A DNA stretch of 64,000 nt from Nocardioides sp. Soil805. GTDB lineage: Bacteria; Actinomycetota; Actinomycetes; Propionibacteriales; Nocardioidaceae. The first letter of the stretch is position 1. The number at the start of each line of letters is the position of its first letter. The notes under the pieces were generated by a model. The model saw only the letters and a program-made list of their open reading frames with translations, ran no database searches and was not told the origin of the DNA. Shown piece by piece: positions 56,391-64,000 of this stretch. Location: the NCBI RefSeq assembly GCF_001429625.1, contig NZ_LMSU01000002.1, forward strand, positions 62,001 to 126,000, in the 5' to 3' direction. Both the position numbers and the translations under genes were made by a program.

Positions 56391-56421
56391 TTGACCACGG
56401 TGACAGTAATGGTGTCACAAT
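56391..56421 (+). promoter_or_regulatory. MerR-type promoter and operator of fadAB
   Basis: -35 TTGACC (56391-56396) and -10 CACAAT (56416-56421) are separated by 19 bp, the over-long spacing typical of MerR-activated promoters. A palindrome GTGACA-N7-TGTCAC (56400-56418) occupies the spacer. All of this lies 57 bp upstream of fadA, between it and the MerR gene. Confidence 0.78.
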
Positions 56422-56477
56422 CGAGGGGCGGGTCTCCACACTCCCTCGACACACCCTCTCGACACCGAAGGACGGTC

Positions 56478-57689
56478 ATGGCAGAGGCATTCATCTACGA
56501 CCACATCCGTACGCCGCGCGGCAAGGGCAAGGCCGCCGGCTCCCTGCACGAGGTCAAGCCGGTCGACCTGGTGGTCGGGCTGCTCGACGAGGTGCGGACC
56601 CGCAACCCCGGCCTCGACCCGGCCCGCGTGGACGACGTGGTGCTCGGCGTGGTCTCGCCGCTGGGTGACCAGGGCGGCGACATCGCCAAGACCGCTGCCC
56701 TCGCGGCGGGCTACCCCGAGACCGTCGCCGGTGTGCAGCTCAACCGCTTCTGCGCCTCCGGCCTCGAGGCGGTCAACCAGGCGGCGTCCCGCGTCCGCGG
56801 CGGCTTCGAGGACCTCATCCTCGCCGGCGGCGTCGAGTCGATGAGCCGCGTGCCGATGGGCTCCGACGGCGGCGCCTGGGCGATGGACCCGGCCACCGCG
56901 CTCACCACCGGCTTCGTCCCGCAGGGCATCGGCGCCGACCTGATCGCCACCATCGAGGGCTGGAACCGCGACGACGTGGACGCCTTCGCCGCCGAGTCGC
57001 ACCACCGCGCGGCCAAGGCCTGGGCCAACGGCTACTTCTCCGACGCGGTGATCCCGGTCCGCGACCGCAACGGCCTCACCGTGCTCGACCACGACGAGCT
57101 GATCCGCCCCGACACCAGCCCCGAGGGGCTGGCCGGGCTCAAGCCGTCCTTCGCGCAGATCGGCCGCGACGCCGGCTTCGACGACGTGGCCCTGGAGAAG
57201 TACCACTGGGTCGAGCGGATCGACCACGTCCACCACGCCGGCAACAGCTCCGGCATCGTCGACGGTGCCGCGATCATGGCCATCGGCAGCGAGCAGGTCG
57301 GCAGCGACCTCGGCCTCACCCCGCGGGCGCGGATCATCGCCACCGCGGTCTCCGGCGCCGACCCGACGATCATGCTCACCGGTCCCGCCCCGGCCGCCCG
57401 CAAGGCGCTGGCCAAGGCCGGCCTCGAGGTCGACGACATCGACCTCTTCGAGATCAACGAGGCCTTCGCGGCCGTCGCGATGCGCTTCATGCGCGACCTG
57501 GGCATCTCCCACGACATCACCAACGTCAACGGCGGCGCGATCGCCATGGGCCACCCGCTCGGCGCGACCGGCGCGATGATCCTCGGCACCCTCGTCGACG
57601 AGCTCGCCCGCCGCGACCAGAAGCGCGGCCTCGCCACGCTCTGCGTCGGTGGCGGCATGGGCATCGCCACCATCGTCGAGCTCGTCTGA
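56478..57689 (+). CDS. fadA: Acetyl-CoA C-acyltransferase (thiolase)
   Basis: 403 aa. Active-site Cys92 in [12 protein letters not shown], the His in [14 protein letters not shown] and the second Cys in CVGGGMG are all present. It carries out the last step of fatty acid beta-oxidation. ATG 56478 ([15 protein letters not shown]) follows GAAGGACGGTC. Paired with fadB 17 bp downstream; the two form the multifunctional beta-oxidation complex. Confidence 0.95.
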   Translation: MAEAFIYDHIRTPRGKGKAAGSLHEVKPVDLVVGLLDEVRTRNPGLDPARVDDVVLGVVSPLGDQGGDIAKTAALAAGYPETVAGVQLNRFCASGLEAVNQAASRVRGGFEDLILAGGVESMSRVPMGSDGGAWAMDPATALTTGFVPQGIGADLIATIEGWNRDDVDAFAAESHHRAAKAWANGYFSDAVIPVRDRNGLTVLDHDELIRPDTSPEGLAGLKPSFAQIGRDAGFDDVALEKYHWVERIDHVHHAGNSSGIVDGAAIMAIGSEQVGSDLGLTPRARIIATAVSGADPTIMLTGPAPAARKALAKAGLEVDDIDLFEINEAFAAVAMRFMRDLGISHDITNVNGGAIAMGHPLGATGAMILGTLVDELARRDQKRGLATLCVGGGMGIATIVELV

Positions 57690-57706
57690 AAGGCAGTCAC
57701 CCACTC

Positions 57707-59929
57707 ATGAGCACCACCACCACTGAGACCGCCGTCCGCTACGAGCGCGACGCCGACGGCATCGTCACCCTCACCCTCGACGACCCCACGTCGCGGGCCA
57801 ACACCATGACCGAGCTCTACCAGCGGTCCATGGACGCGGCCGTCGACCGCCTGTACGACGAACAGGACGACGTCGTCGGCGTCGTGGTCGCCAGCGCGAA
57901 GAAGACCTTCTTCGCCGGCGGCAACCTCACCCTGATGTCGCAGGCCACCCCGGACGACGCGGAGCAGATCTTCGCCTCCGGCGAGGCCATCAAGGCCGGC
58001 CTGCGCCGCCTCGAGCGCTTCCCCCGCCCGGTGGTCGCCGCGATCAACGGCGCCGCCCTCGGCGGCGGCCTCGAGATCGCGCTGGCCGCCAACCACCGGA
58101 TCGCGGTCGACGACCGCTCGGTCAAGATCGGCCTGCCCGAGTCCACCCTCGGCCTGCTCCCCGGCGGCGGCGGCGTGACGCGCGTCGTACGCATGCTCGG
58201 GCTGCAGACCGCGCTCATGGACGTGCTGATGCCCGGCACCCAGTTCGACCCGCAGGGCGCGCTGGCCAAGGGCCTCGTCGACGAGCTGCTGCCGACCCGC
58301 GAAGAGCTCGTCCCGGCCGCGAAGGCGTGGATCCTCGCGCACCGCGACGACGAGGAGGCGGCCACCAAGCCGTGGGACCGCGCGGGCTACAAGATGCCCG
58401 GCGGCACCCCGAGGACCCCGGCGCTGGCGGCGTTCCTGCCCGCCTTCCCGGCGCTGCTGCGCAAGCAGACCAAGGGCGCCGTCTACCCCGCCCCGCGCGC
58501 GATCCTCAGCGCCGCGGTCGAGGGTGCGCAGGTCGACTTCGACACCGCCTCGCGGATCGAGTCGCGCTACCTCACGAGCCTGATCGTCAACCAGGGCTCC
58601 AAGAACATGATCCAGGCGTTCTTCTTCGACCTCCAGGCGATCAACTCCGGGTCGCTGCGCCCCGAGGGCGTCGAGCGCTGGAAGGCCACCAAGGTCGGCG
58701 TCCTCGGCGCCGGGATGATGGGCGCCGGCATCGCCTACGCGTGCGCCCGCGCCGGCATGCAGGTCGTGCTCAAGGACGTGTCCACGGAGAACGCCGAGAA
58801 GGGCAAGGCCTACACCGCCAGGCTCAACGCCAAGGGCATCGAGCGCGGCAAGCTCACGCAGGACAAGGCCGACGAGCTGCTCGGCCGGATCACCGCCACC
58901 GGCGACCCGGCCGACCTGACCGGCTGCGACCTGGTCATCGAGGCGGTCTTCGAGGACCCGGCGCTGAAGGCCACGGTCTTCGCCGAGGTGGCGCCCTACG
59001 TCGATGACGACGCGCTGCTGTGCTCCAACACCTCGACGCTGCCGATCACCGAGCTCGCCGACGGCATCGACCGTCCGGCCGACTTCATCGGCCTGCACTT
59101 CTTCAGCCCCGTCGACAAGATGCCGCTGGTCGAGATCATCCGCGGCAAGGAGACCTCGGACGTCGCGCTGGCCAAGGCGTACGACGTCGTCCAGCAGATC
59201 CGCAAGACGCCGATCGTGGTCAACGACTCGCGCGGCTTCTACACCTCGCGGGTCATCGGCACCCAGATCAACGAGGGCCTGACGATGCTCGCCGAGGGCG
59301 CGCACCCGATATCGCTCGAGCGGGCCGCCACGCAGGCCGGCTTCCCGGTCGGGCCGCTGCAGATCAGCGACGAGCTCAACATGGAGCTGATGGCCAAGAT
59401 CCGCAAGGCCACCGCCGACGCCGCCGCCCGCGAGGGCCGGGAGCTGCCCGAGGACCGGGCCGGCGAGGTCATCGCCACGATGATCGAGGCGGGTCGCCCG
59501 TCGCGGCTCAAGGGCGCCGGCTTCTACGAGTACGACGAGTCCGGCCGCCGGGCCGGCCTGTGGTCCGGGCTGGGCGGGACGTTCCCCGTCTCGCAGGAGC
59601 AGATCCCCTTCGCCGACATGAAGGACCGGATGCTCTTCATCGAGGCGATCGAGACCGCGAAGTGCTTCGAGGAGGGGGTCATCACCTCCGCCGCCGCGGC
59701 CAACATCGGCTCGATCATGGGCATCGGCTTCCCGGCCAGCACGGGTGGCGCCGCGCAGTTCATGACCGGCTACCAGGCACTCGACGAGCGCGGGCGTCCC
59801 GTCGGCGAGATCGGGCTCGGCGCCTTCCTGGCCCGGGCCGACGAGCTCGCGGACGCGTACGGCGAGCGGTTCCGCCCCACGGCGTACCTCCGCGACCTGC
59901 ACGCGAAGGGCGAGTCCTTCCCCGCCTGA
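57707..59929 (+). CDS. fadB: Fatty acid oxidation multifunctional protein: enoyl-CoA hydratase/3-hydroxyacyl-CoA dehydrogenase
   Basis: 740 aa. N-terminal crotonase domain (about 10-210): FFAGGNLTLM and INGAALGGGLEIALAANHRI, with GLPESTLGLLPGGGGVTR supplying the catalytic Glu. Dehydrogenase from about 325: VGVLGAGMMGAGIAYACA (NAD-binding), HFFSPVDKMPLVEII with catalytic His. It hydrates and dehydrogenates enoyl-CoA. In an operon with fadA. ATG 57707; stop at 59929 is followed by the 32-bp repeat array. Confidence 0.96.
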   Translation: MSTTTTETAVRYERDADGIVTLTLDDPTSRANTMTELYQRSMDAAVDRLYDEQDDVVGVVVASAKKTFFAGGNLTLMSQATPDDAEQIFASGEAIKAGLRRLERFPRPVVAAINGAALGGGLEIALAANHRIAVDDRSVKIGLPESTLGLLPGGGGVTRVVRMLGLQTALMDVLMPGTQFDPQGALAKGLVDELLPTREELVPAAKAWILAHRDDEEAATKPWDRAGYKMPGGTPRTPALAAFLPAFPALLRKQTKGAVYPAPRAILSAAVEGAQVDFDTASRIESRYLTSLIVNQGSKNMIQAFFFDLQAINSGSLRPEGVERWKATKVGVLGAGMMGAGIAYACARAGMQVVLKDVSTENAEKGKAYTARLNAKGIERGKLTQDKADELLGRITATGDPADLTGCDLVIEAVFEDPALKATVFAEVAPYVDDDALLCSNTSTLPITELADGIDRPADFIGLHFFSPVDKMPLVEIIRGKETSDVALAKAYDVVQQIRKTPIVVNDSRGFYTSRVIGTQINEGLTMLAEGAHPISLERAATQAGFPVGPLQISDELNMELMAKIRKATADAAAREGRELPEDRAGEVIATMIEAGRPSRLKGAGFYEYDESGRRAGLWSGLGGTFPVSQEQIPFADMKDRMLFIEAIETAKCFEEGVITSAAAANIGSIMGIGFPASTGGAAQFMTGYQALDERGRPVGEIGLGAFLARADELADAYGERFRPTAYLRDLHAKGESFPA

Positions 59930-59935
59930 GCGAGA

Positions 59936-60069
59936 GGGCACTTCCTGACACGTGAGACGTGCCGACCGGGCACTTCCTGACACCTGAGACGTGCCGACCG
60001 GGCACTTCCTGGCATCTGGTGCGGTCAGGAAGTGCCCTCTCGGCGGGGTGGTGCGGTCAGGAAGTGCCC
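59936..60069. repeat. 32-bp-period repeat array (copies in both orientations)
   Basis: Three copies of GGGCACTTCCTG start at 59936, 59968 and 60000 (spacing exactly 32) and two of the reverse complement CAGGAAGTGCCC at 60026 and 60058 (spacing 32). The last forward and first reverse copies make a perfect 12-bp-arm hairpin with a 14-nt loop. The array fills the gap between the convergent fadB and membrane partner gene. Confidence 0.88.
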
Positions 60070-60076
60070 TCTCGGC

Positions 60077-60913
60077 CTACTCGCGGTCGTGCAGCTCGAT
60101 GCTGTCGACGATCCCGAGCAGGGCGTCCACCTCCGCCGGCGGGGTACGACGGGTCCACGAGGCCCACACCAGGAAGGACTCCCCGTCGACGTCGATGACC
60201 CAGGCATCGTGCATCTCGCCGGGGTCTCCCAGGCCGATCGGGCCCGGCGTCGCCTGGAAGAGGAACTCGCGCAGACAGCTCGGGACGCCGTCCGGCACCC
60301 GGAAGCGCACGTGCACGGCAGCGTGGCCGGCGTGCGTGCCGGAGGTCGGTCCCTGCACGACGTGCAGGCCCGGGGTGTGCGTGAGGGCCTGCACGAACCT
60401 CGAGGTGCCACCCTCGCGTACGTCGGCCATGGTGCACCCGCGTTGGGCGATCCACTGGACCTGCAGCAGCCGCACGTCGGCGTACCAGTCGGCACGGGTG
60501 AGGACCCGCTCGTTGTCCTTCGCGTCGTGCGTCACCTGCCGGCCCAGGCCCTCGAACCGGTTCGGGCCCTCCCAGGCGTTCCAGCCCCGGGGAAGGGTCA
60601 GCCGCACCGTGGGGCTGTAGGGACCCACGGACGAGGCGAACTCGTAGGTCCCTGCGGGCAGGGTGGTCATGGTGGGTCCGGGCCACGGCGTCACCCCGGA
60701 CTCGGTGTGCTCTGCCGGCTGCGGACTCGAGGGTGCGGCGCCCTGTGCGGCGAGCAACCCGCTCACGGCCAGGACGCAGGCAGCCACCGCACCCGTCACG
60801 GCGTACCGCCGCCGCCGGCGCGCCCGTCCCGCCCTCTCGATCAGGTCGAACGCCGGCACGGGCGTGGTGAGCTCGGCGTCCTCGCGGAAGGCCTCCAGCA
60901 GCGGCTCAGACAT
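60077..60913 (-). CDS. Anti-sigma-like membrane partner of the adjacent sigma factor
   Basis: 278 aa. Cytosolic N-terminus (1-36) with AFDLIERAGRARRRRR, one membrane helix (about 37-57: YAVTGAVAACVLAVSGLLAAQ), and an extracytoplasmic domain of about 220 residues (FASSVGPYSPTVRLTLPRGWNAWEGPNRF...). Start ATG overlaps the sigma gene. The topology fits an anti-sigma factor, but the N-terminus is too short for a classical zinc anti-sigma domain, so the label is provisional. Its sequence reappears in the fusion gene upstream. Confidence 0.6.
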   Translation of the reverse strand: MSEPLLEAFREDAELTTPVPAFDLIERAGRARRRRRYAVTGAVAACVLAVSGLLAAQGAAPSSPQPAEHTESGVTPWPGPTMTTLPAGTYEFASSVGPYSPTVRLTLPRGWNAWEGPNRFEGLGRQVTHDAKDNERVLTRADWYADVRLLQVQWIAQRGCTMADVREGGTSRFVQALTHTPGLHVVQGPTSGTHAGHAAVHVRFRVPDGVPSCLREFLFQATPGPIGLGDPGEMHDAWVIDVDGESFLVWASWTRRTPPAEVDALLGIVDSIELHDRE

Positions 60914-61439
60914 GGTCGACGCCTCCTTCGGCGTAGGCGAGCCGCGAGGCGAGGGCCTCTCGTCCGCGGCTCAGTCGTGACTTGACGGTCCCGGTCGGTA
61001 CGCCGAGCTCCTCGGCGATCTCGTGGACGGGCAGGTCCGCGAGGTAGTGCAGGGCGATGACCTGTCGCTGCGCCTCCGGCAGGGACCGGAGGGCGGTGAT
61101 GATCTCGACGTGGTCCTCGAGGGCGGCCGGGTCGCGGGGAGCCACCATCCGGTCGCGCGCCCGCTGGCCGTTGCGCCGCTTGCGCCACCGGCTGCGGTGC
61201 ACGTGGATGGCCGTGGTGCGCAGCCAGGCCTCGGGGTTCTCCACGCGCAGGAAGCGGCGCCCGGCCGCTGCCGCCCGGACGAAGGCCTCCTGGACCACGT
61301 CCTCGGCCTCGTCGAAGCTGTCGGTCACGCCGTACAGCTGCACCACGAGCCTGCGGTAGCTCGCGTCGAACACGTCGCGGAGGGACACGCGGTCCTCGAG
61401 ATCCGGCATCCGCCCGAAGGTGATGGAGTCTTCGTCCAT
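60906..61439 (-). CDS. ECF-type RNA polymerase sigma factor
   Basis: 177 aa. Region 2 (about 18-95) with DEAEDVVQEAFVRAAAAGRRF and NPEAWLRTTAIHVHRSRWRKR; region 4 (about 113-165) with LRSLPEAQRQVIALHYLADLPVHEIAEELGVPTGTVKSRLSRGREAL. Resembles the SigE-like actinobacterial group. ATG 61439 follows GGAGG. It shares a 90-bp leader (89/90 identical) and first 11 codons with the fusion gene. Confidence 0.9.
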   Translation of the reverse strand: MDEDSITFGRMPDLEDRVSLRDVFDASYRRLVVQLYGVTDSFDEAEDVVQEAFVRAAAAGRRFLRVENPEAWLRTTAIHVHRSRWRKRRNGQRARDRMVAPRDPAALEDHVEIITALRSLPEAQRQVIALHYLADLPVHEIAEELGVPTGTVKSRLSRGREALASRLAYAEGGVDHV

Positions 61440-61496
61440 GCCCGCCTCCTGGATGGGATGACCACAACGACTCCCCAGCGCCACACGGGGTTCCGT
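61407..61496 (-). repeat. Duplicated leader, copy 1 (sigma gene)
   Basis: 90 bp covering the first 11 codons, ribosome binding site and upstream sequence of the sigma gene. It is 89/90 identical to 62669-62758; the only difference is A at 61485 versus G at 62747. Confidence 0.9.
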
Positions 61497-61543
61497 CGCC
61501 GCAGGGACTTCTCGTCGGCGTGCTGCGCCGTGGCGAGGCAGGC

Positions 61544-62701
61544 TCACGGCTGCCCCCGGTCGCGAAGCACGAGGGAGTCGACCATCGCCCGCACCTCGCT
61601 CACCGCCGAGTGAGGTGCGCGCGGCGTCCAGCCCGCCCAGACGAGCAGGGGCTCACCGTCCACGTCGAGGATCTGGGCGTCGTAGGTGCTGCCACCCCCG
61701 CTGCCGTCGATGTAGCCCTGCGAGGTCTCGAACAACGCCGCGTCCGGACAGCCGAGCTGTCGGCCGAGCTCCCGCAGTCGCAGGCGCGCGGCGGGACGGC
61801 CGGCGTGGACCCCGCGGTGTGGGCCGGACATGACTGCCAGTCGGGGGACGTCCGTCAGCGCGCGCAGCAGCGCCGCCGGGCTGCTGGTCGATGTGTCCCT
61901 CGTCGTGCAGCCCGGTCGGGCGGTGGCAGTCACGCTCGCGACGAGCATGCCGACGCGCCAGTCGGGCTCCTCCCGGAAGAGGACCACGGTGCCCGCCCCC
62001 CACGCCCCGAACCCCTCGAGCCGGCTCGGCCCGGGCCACGCCCGCCATCCGGTCGGGACGGTGACCCGGGCCACCGGGAACGCCTCGACCACTCGGGCGT
62101 GGCGCTCGGCCACCCGGCCGGAGTCGAGGGCGAGTCGTCCCCACGGCGTGAGGTCGTAGGTGCCCTTCCCCAGGGTGGTCGGGACGGGGCTCGGGTAGGG
62201 CCGCACGAGCGAGGGTGCCGTGCTCGGTCCGGGGTCGGGCGACCCCTGCTGCCCCTCGGTCAGGAAGACGGCGACGACCAGGACGGATACAGCCAGAGCG
62301 CCGGCGACCGAGTGTCGCCGGCGCCGTCGCGCATACCCGTCGGCCTCGATCAGGTCGAACGCGACCTCCGGGTCGACCGCCTCGGGTTTCCGGAGAGGTG
62401 TGCGCGGCCGTCGCCCTGTCGGGGTCGGTCCGTCCGTCCGGTGTCGGCGCTGAGTGCGGTGCGCGCGGATCGCGGCGGCACGCAGCCATCCCTCGGGGTC
62501 CGCCACCTGCCAGAACCGGGGCCCGGACGCGACGGCCCGCACAAAGGCCTCACGGACGGCCGCCTCGGCCTCGTCGAGGTCGCCGGTGATTCCGTGCAGC
62601 ACGACCACCAGCCGGTCGTGGCACCTGTCGTACACGTCTCGGACGGAGACACAGTCGCCCGGATCCTGCATCCGCCCGAAGGTGATGGAGTCTTCGTCCA
62701 T
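61544..62701 (-). CDS. Fusion of sigma region 2 with the membrane partner domain
   Basis: 385 aa. Residues 1-85 align with the neighbouring sigma factor's region 2 (MDEDSITFGRM identical; DLDEAEAAVREAFVRAVASGPRF; DPEGWLRAAAIRAHR), but region 4 is missing. Residues about 106-385 align with the membrane partner: PEVAFDLIEADGYARRRRRH, one helix (about 130-150), then the extracytoplasmic domain ending VDSLVLRDRG. So the gene joins half a sigma factor to its partner in one protein. Region 2 has lost several charged residues. Whether it still binds core polymerase is unknown. Confidence 0.85.
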   Translation of the reverse strand: MDEDSITFGRMQDPGDCVSVRDVYDRCHDRLVVVLHGITGDLDEAEAAVREAFVRAVASGPRFWQVADPEGWLRAAAIRAHRTQRRHRTDGPTPTGRRPRTPLRKPEAVDPEVAFDLIEADGYARRRRRHSVAGALAVSVLVVAVFLTEGQQGSPDPGPSTAPSLVRPYPSPVPTTLGKGTYDLTPWGRLALDSGRVAERHARVVEAFPVARVTVPTGWRAWPGPSRLEGFGAWGAGTVVLFREEPDWRVGMLVASVTATARPGCTTRDTSTSSPAALLRALTDVPRLAVMSGPHRGVHAGRPAARLRLRELGRQLGCPDAALFETSQGYIDGSGGGSTYDAQILDVDGEPLLVWAGWTPRAPHSAVSEVRAMVDSLVLRDRGQP

Positions 62702-62758
62702 GCCCGCCTCCTGGATGGGATGACCACAACGACTCCCCAGCGCCACGCGGGGTTCCGT
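62669..62758 (-). repeat. Duplicated leader, copy 2 (fusion gene)
   Basis: Second copy of the 90-bp leader and first 11 codons, here in front of the fusion gene. The remaining coding regions have diverged far more than this block. Confidence 0.9.
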
Positions 62759-62853
62759 GTCGTCCCGGACTCGTTCCACATCCTTTCCATGGTGCGCCGC
62801 GGGTGCCGCGGTTGGGACTGGCCCGTCCGGACCAGTTCGCGGTCTGGTGCGGT

Positions 62854-62961
62854 CAGGAAGTGCCTTCTCGGCGGTCTGGTGCGGTCAGGAAGTGCCCGGT
62901 CGGCCTGTTCGTGCTGCCAGGAAGTGCCCTCTCGGCGGTCCGGTGCGGTCAGGAAGTGCCC
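62854..62961 (+). repeat. 32-bp-period repeat array, second locus
   Basis: Four copies of CAGGAAGTGCC(C/T) start at 62854, 62886, 62918 and 62950, each exactly 32 bp apart. Between them TCTCGGC or GGTCGGC follows the core and then a variable 13 bp. All lie in the 310-bp gap between the fusion gene and the ABC exporter gene, same core as in the 60-kb array. Confidence 0.9.
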
Positions 62962-63011
62962 TCTCGGCGGATTCGGGCCACGGGACGCGCCGACTCGGGG
63001 AGGATGGGCCG

Positions 63012-63731
63012 GTGAGCCAGCCCGCCGTCCACCCCGTCATCGACGTCCGCGGTCTGCACGTGCGCTTCGGCGAGGTGGAGGCCGTGGCCGGCATCGACCT
63101 GCGGGCTGAGGCCGGCCACGCGACCGCCCTCCTGGGCCGCAACGGCGCGGGCAAGTCGACCACGATGCGCGTGCTGGCCGGGGTCGTCCCGCCCACCGCC
63201 GGGTCGGTCCTCGTCGGCGGGATCGACGTGGCCGCGGACCCCGTCGCGGTCAAGCGCCGCGTCGGCTACTGCCCCGACGTCGGCGGGCTCGTCCCGCGCG
63301 CCACCCCGTGGGAGCACCTCCAGCTCGCCGCCCGCCTGCGCCGCCTCGACGACTGGGAGGTCCGCGCCCGCGACCTGCTCGAGCGCTTCGAGCTCGGCGA
63401 CGTCGCCCATCGCGTGACCAGCGGCTTCAGCCACGGCATGGGCCGGCGCCTCTCCGTCGTCCTCGCCGCCCTCCACGAGCCGGAGGTGCTGCTGCTCGAC
63501 GAGCCCTTCGACGGCGTCGACCCGCTCGGGGTGGAGGCCACGCAGGCGGTCATCGAGGACGCCCGCGCCCGCGGCGCCAGCGTGCTCGTCTCCACCCACC
63601 TGCGCGACCTGGCCATCCAGGCCTGCAGCACCGCGGTCGTGCTGCGCGGCGGCGCGCAGGTCGCCGCGATGGAGGCCGACGAGCTCAGCGGGGAGGCCGG
63701 CGCCGATGCCTACCGCGCGCTCCTCGACTGA
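63012..63731 (+). CDS. ABC transporter ATP-binding protein (exporter type)
   Basis: 239 aa. Walker A GRNGAGKST (about 37-45), a signature segment in FSHGMGRRLSVVLAAL (the LSGGQ equivalent is altered to SGFSHGMGRR), Walker B EVLLLDEPFDGVD, H-loop STHLRD. CcmA/NatA-like class of exporter ATPases. GTG start at 63012, after the repeat array. The following permease gene overlaps its 3' end by 26 bp. Confidence 0.9.
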   Translation: MSQPAVHPVIDVRGLHVRFGEVEAVAGIDLRAEAGHATALLGRNGAGKSTTMRVLAGVVPPTAGSVLVGGIDVAADPVAVKRRVGYCPDVGGLVPRATPWEHLQLAARLRRLDDWEVRARDLLERFELGDVAHRVTSGFSHGMGRRLSVVLAALHEPEVLLLDEPFDGVDPLGVEATQAVIEDARARGASVLVSTHLRDLAIQACSTAVVLRGGAQVAAMEADELSGEAGADAYRALLD

Positions 63732-64000
63732 CCCGCTCGCCGCCGGCTGGGTGCGGGCGGTCGCCGACCTCGGCCACCTGATGCGCTTCCGCGCCGCAAC
63801 GGTACGACGCCCGCGCACCACCGCCGTCGCCGTGCTGGTCCTGCTCGGGGTCACCCTCGCCGCCTCGGTCGGACCCCTCCTCGTCGAGGGCGCCGGATCG
63901 GGGACGGTGCTGGAGGACCACCTCGGCGCCATGCTCGCGGGCTTCCTCGTCCTGGCAATCGCGTCGTCGATGGCGTCGGGCGGCGGCCGTGAGCTCGTGC
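63706..64000 (+). CDS. ABC exporter permease, N-terminal fragment
   Basis: 98 codons are visible; the gene runs past the window. MPTARSSTDPLAAGWVRAV is followed by helix 1 (about 42-58: TAVAVLVLLGVTLAASV) and helix 2 (about 72-88: AMLAGFLVLAIASSMAS). ATG 63706 has GGGGAGG upstream and overlaps the ATPase gene, consistent with a two-gene exporter. Family cannot be told from this part. Confidence 0.75.
   Translation, partial: MPTARSSTDPLAAGWVRAVADLGHLMRFRAATVRRPRTTAVAVLVLLGVTLAASVGPLLVEGAGSGTVLEDHLGAMLAGFLVLAIASSMASGGGRELV

Noticed and set aside
56391..56477. N-terminal extension of the thiolase
   Set aside because: It begins at the TTG of the -35 box of the promoter; the ATG at 56478 gives the normal thiolase N-terminus.
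62854..62961. CRISPR-like array
   Set aside because: The 32-bp spacing includes the repeat itself, leaving only 13 variable bp between cores; there are no spacers of CRISPR length and no cas genes.
62757..63011. Extended reading frame upstream of the ABC exporter ATPase
   Set aside because: It translates the 32-bp repeats in shifting frames; the GTG at 63012 gives the normal ATPase start.

Overview
The window is about 70% or more G+C, has many GTG (and a few TTG) starts, Shine-Dalgarno GGAGG boxes and long chains of genes joined by ATGA/GTGA overlaps. Together with the gene set (DICT-MerR and RpiR regulators, excalibur proteins, a CebR-like sugar locus, fadAB with a divergent MerR gene, BVMO-type monooxygenase, alpha-methylacyl-CoA racemase) this points to an actinobacterium, most likely Nocardioides or another Nocardioidaceae member. 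The genus is inference. I see no rRNA, tRNA, CRISPR, transposase or prophage.

Layout. 1-2.9 kb: housekeeping-type genes (serine hydrolase start, VOC protein, FabH, PspC, DUF1810). 2.9-12 kb: a nine-gene carotenoid operon (crtE-crtB-crtI-crtYc-crtYd-P450-GT2-acyltransferase-PAP2) in which every junction overlaps, controlled presumably by a divergent MerR-DICT regulator. The last genes look like a glycosylation/acylation branch of the staphyloxanthin type grafted on a C40 cyclised carotenoid pathway. 12-15.6 kb: a nuclease-rich patch (secreted HNH-excalibur lipoprotein, DUF1272, GIY-YIG-like, NERD, small excalibur protein). 15.8-22.2 kb: secreted cyanophycinase, RpiR-type regulator, a three-gene amino-acid-type ABC importer and an M20 peptidase; I read this as a cyanophycin scavenging locus in which M20 would be the dipeptide hydrolase. 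22-34 kb: mixed single genes (DUF998, PhlG-like, DHFR-like, cold shock protein, several secreted or tail-anchored proteins of unknown function, SixA, SOUL, haloalkane dehalogenase). 34-43 kb: tandem HD-LuxR regulator, agmatinase family enzyme, FadH-type reductase with PadR regulator, alpha-methylacyl-CoA racemase, glutamine amidotransferase, flavin monooxygenase. 43.5-50.5 kb: a complete beta-glucoside (cellobiose-type) uptake and hydrolysis locus with two LacI-type operators around its promoter. 51-55.6 kb: DEAD-box helicase, CPBP protease, NAD-binding protein, Na+/H+ antiporter. 55.7-59.9 kb: MerR regulator and fadA-fadB, with a textbook 19-bp-spacer MerR promoter between them. 60-62.7 kb: an ECF-like sigma factor and membrane partner, next to a paralogous gene in which sigma region 2 is fused directly to the membrane partner. 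63 kb to end: ABC exporter, cut by the window edge.

The most unusual non-coding signals are two arrays of a 32-bp-period repeat around the sigma locus, a family of about 59-bp imperfect palindromes at 43.2 and 50.6 kb, and a 90-bp leader (89/90 identical) shared by the sigma gene and the fusion gene. All identifications were made by eye from sequence; no database search was run.
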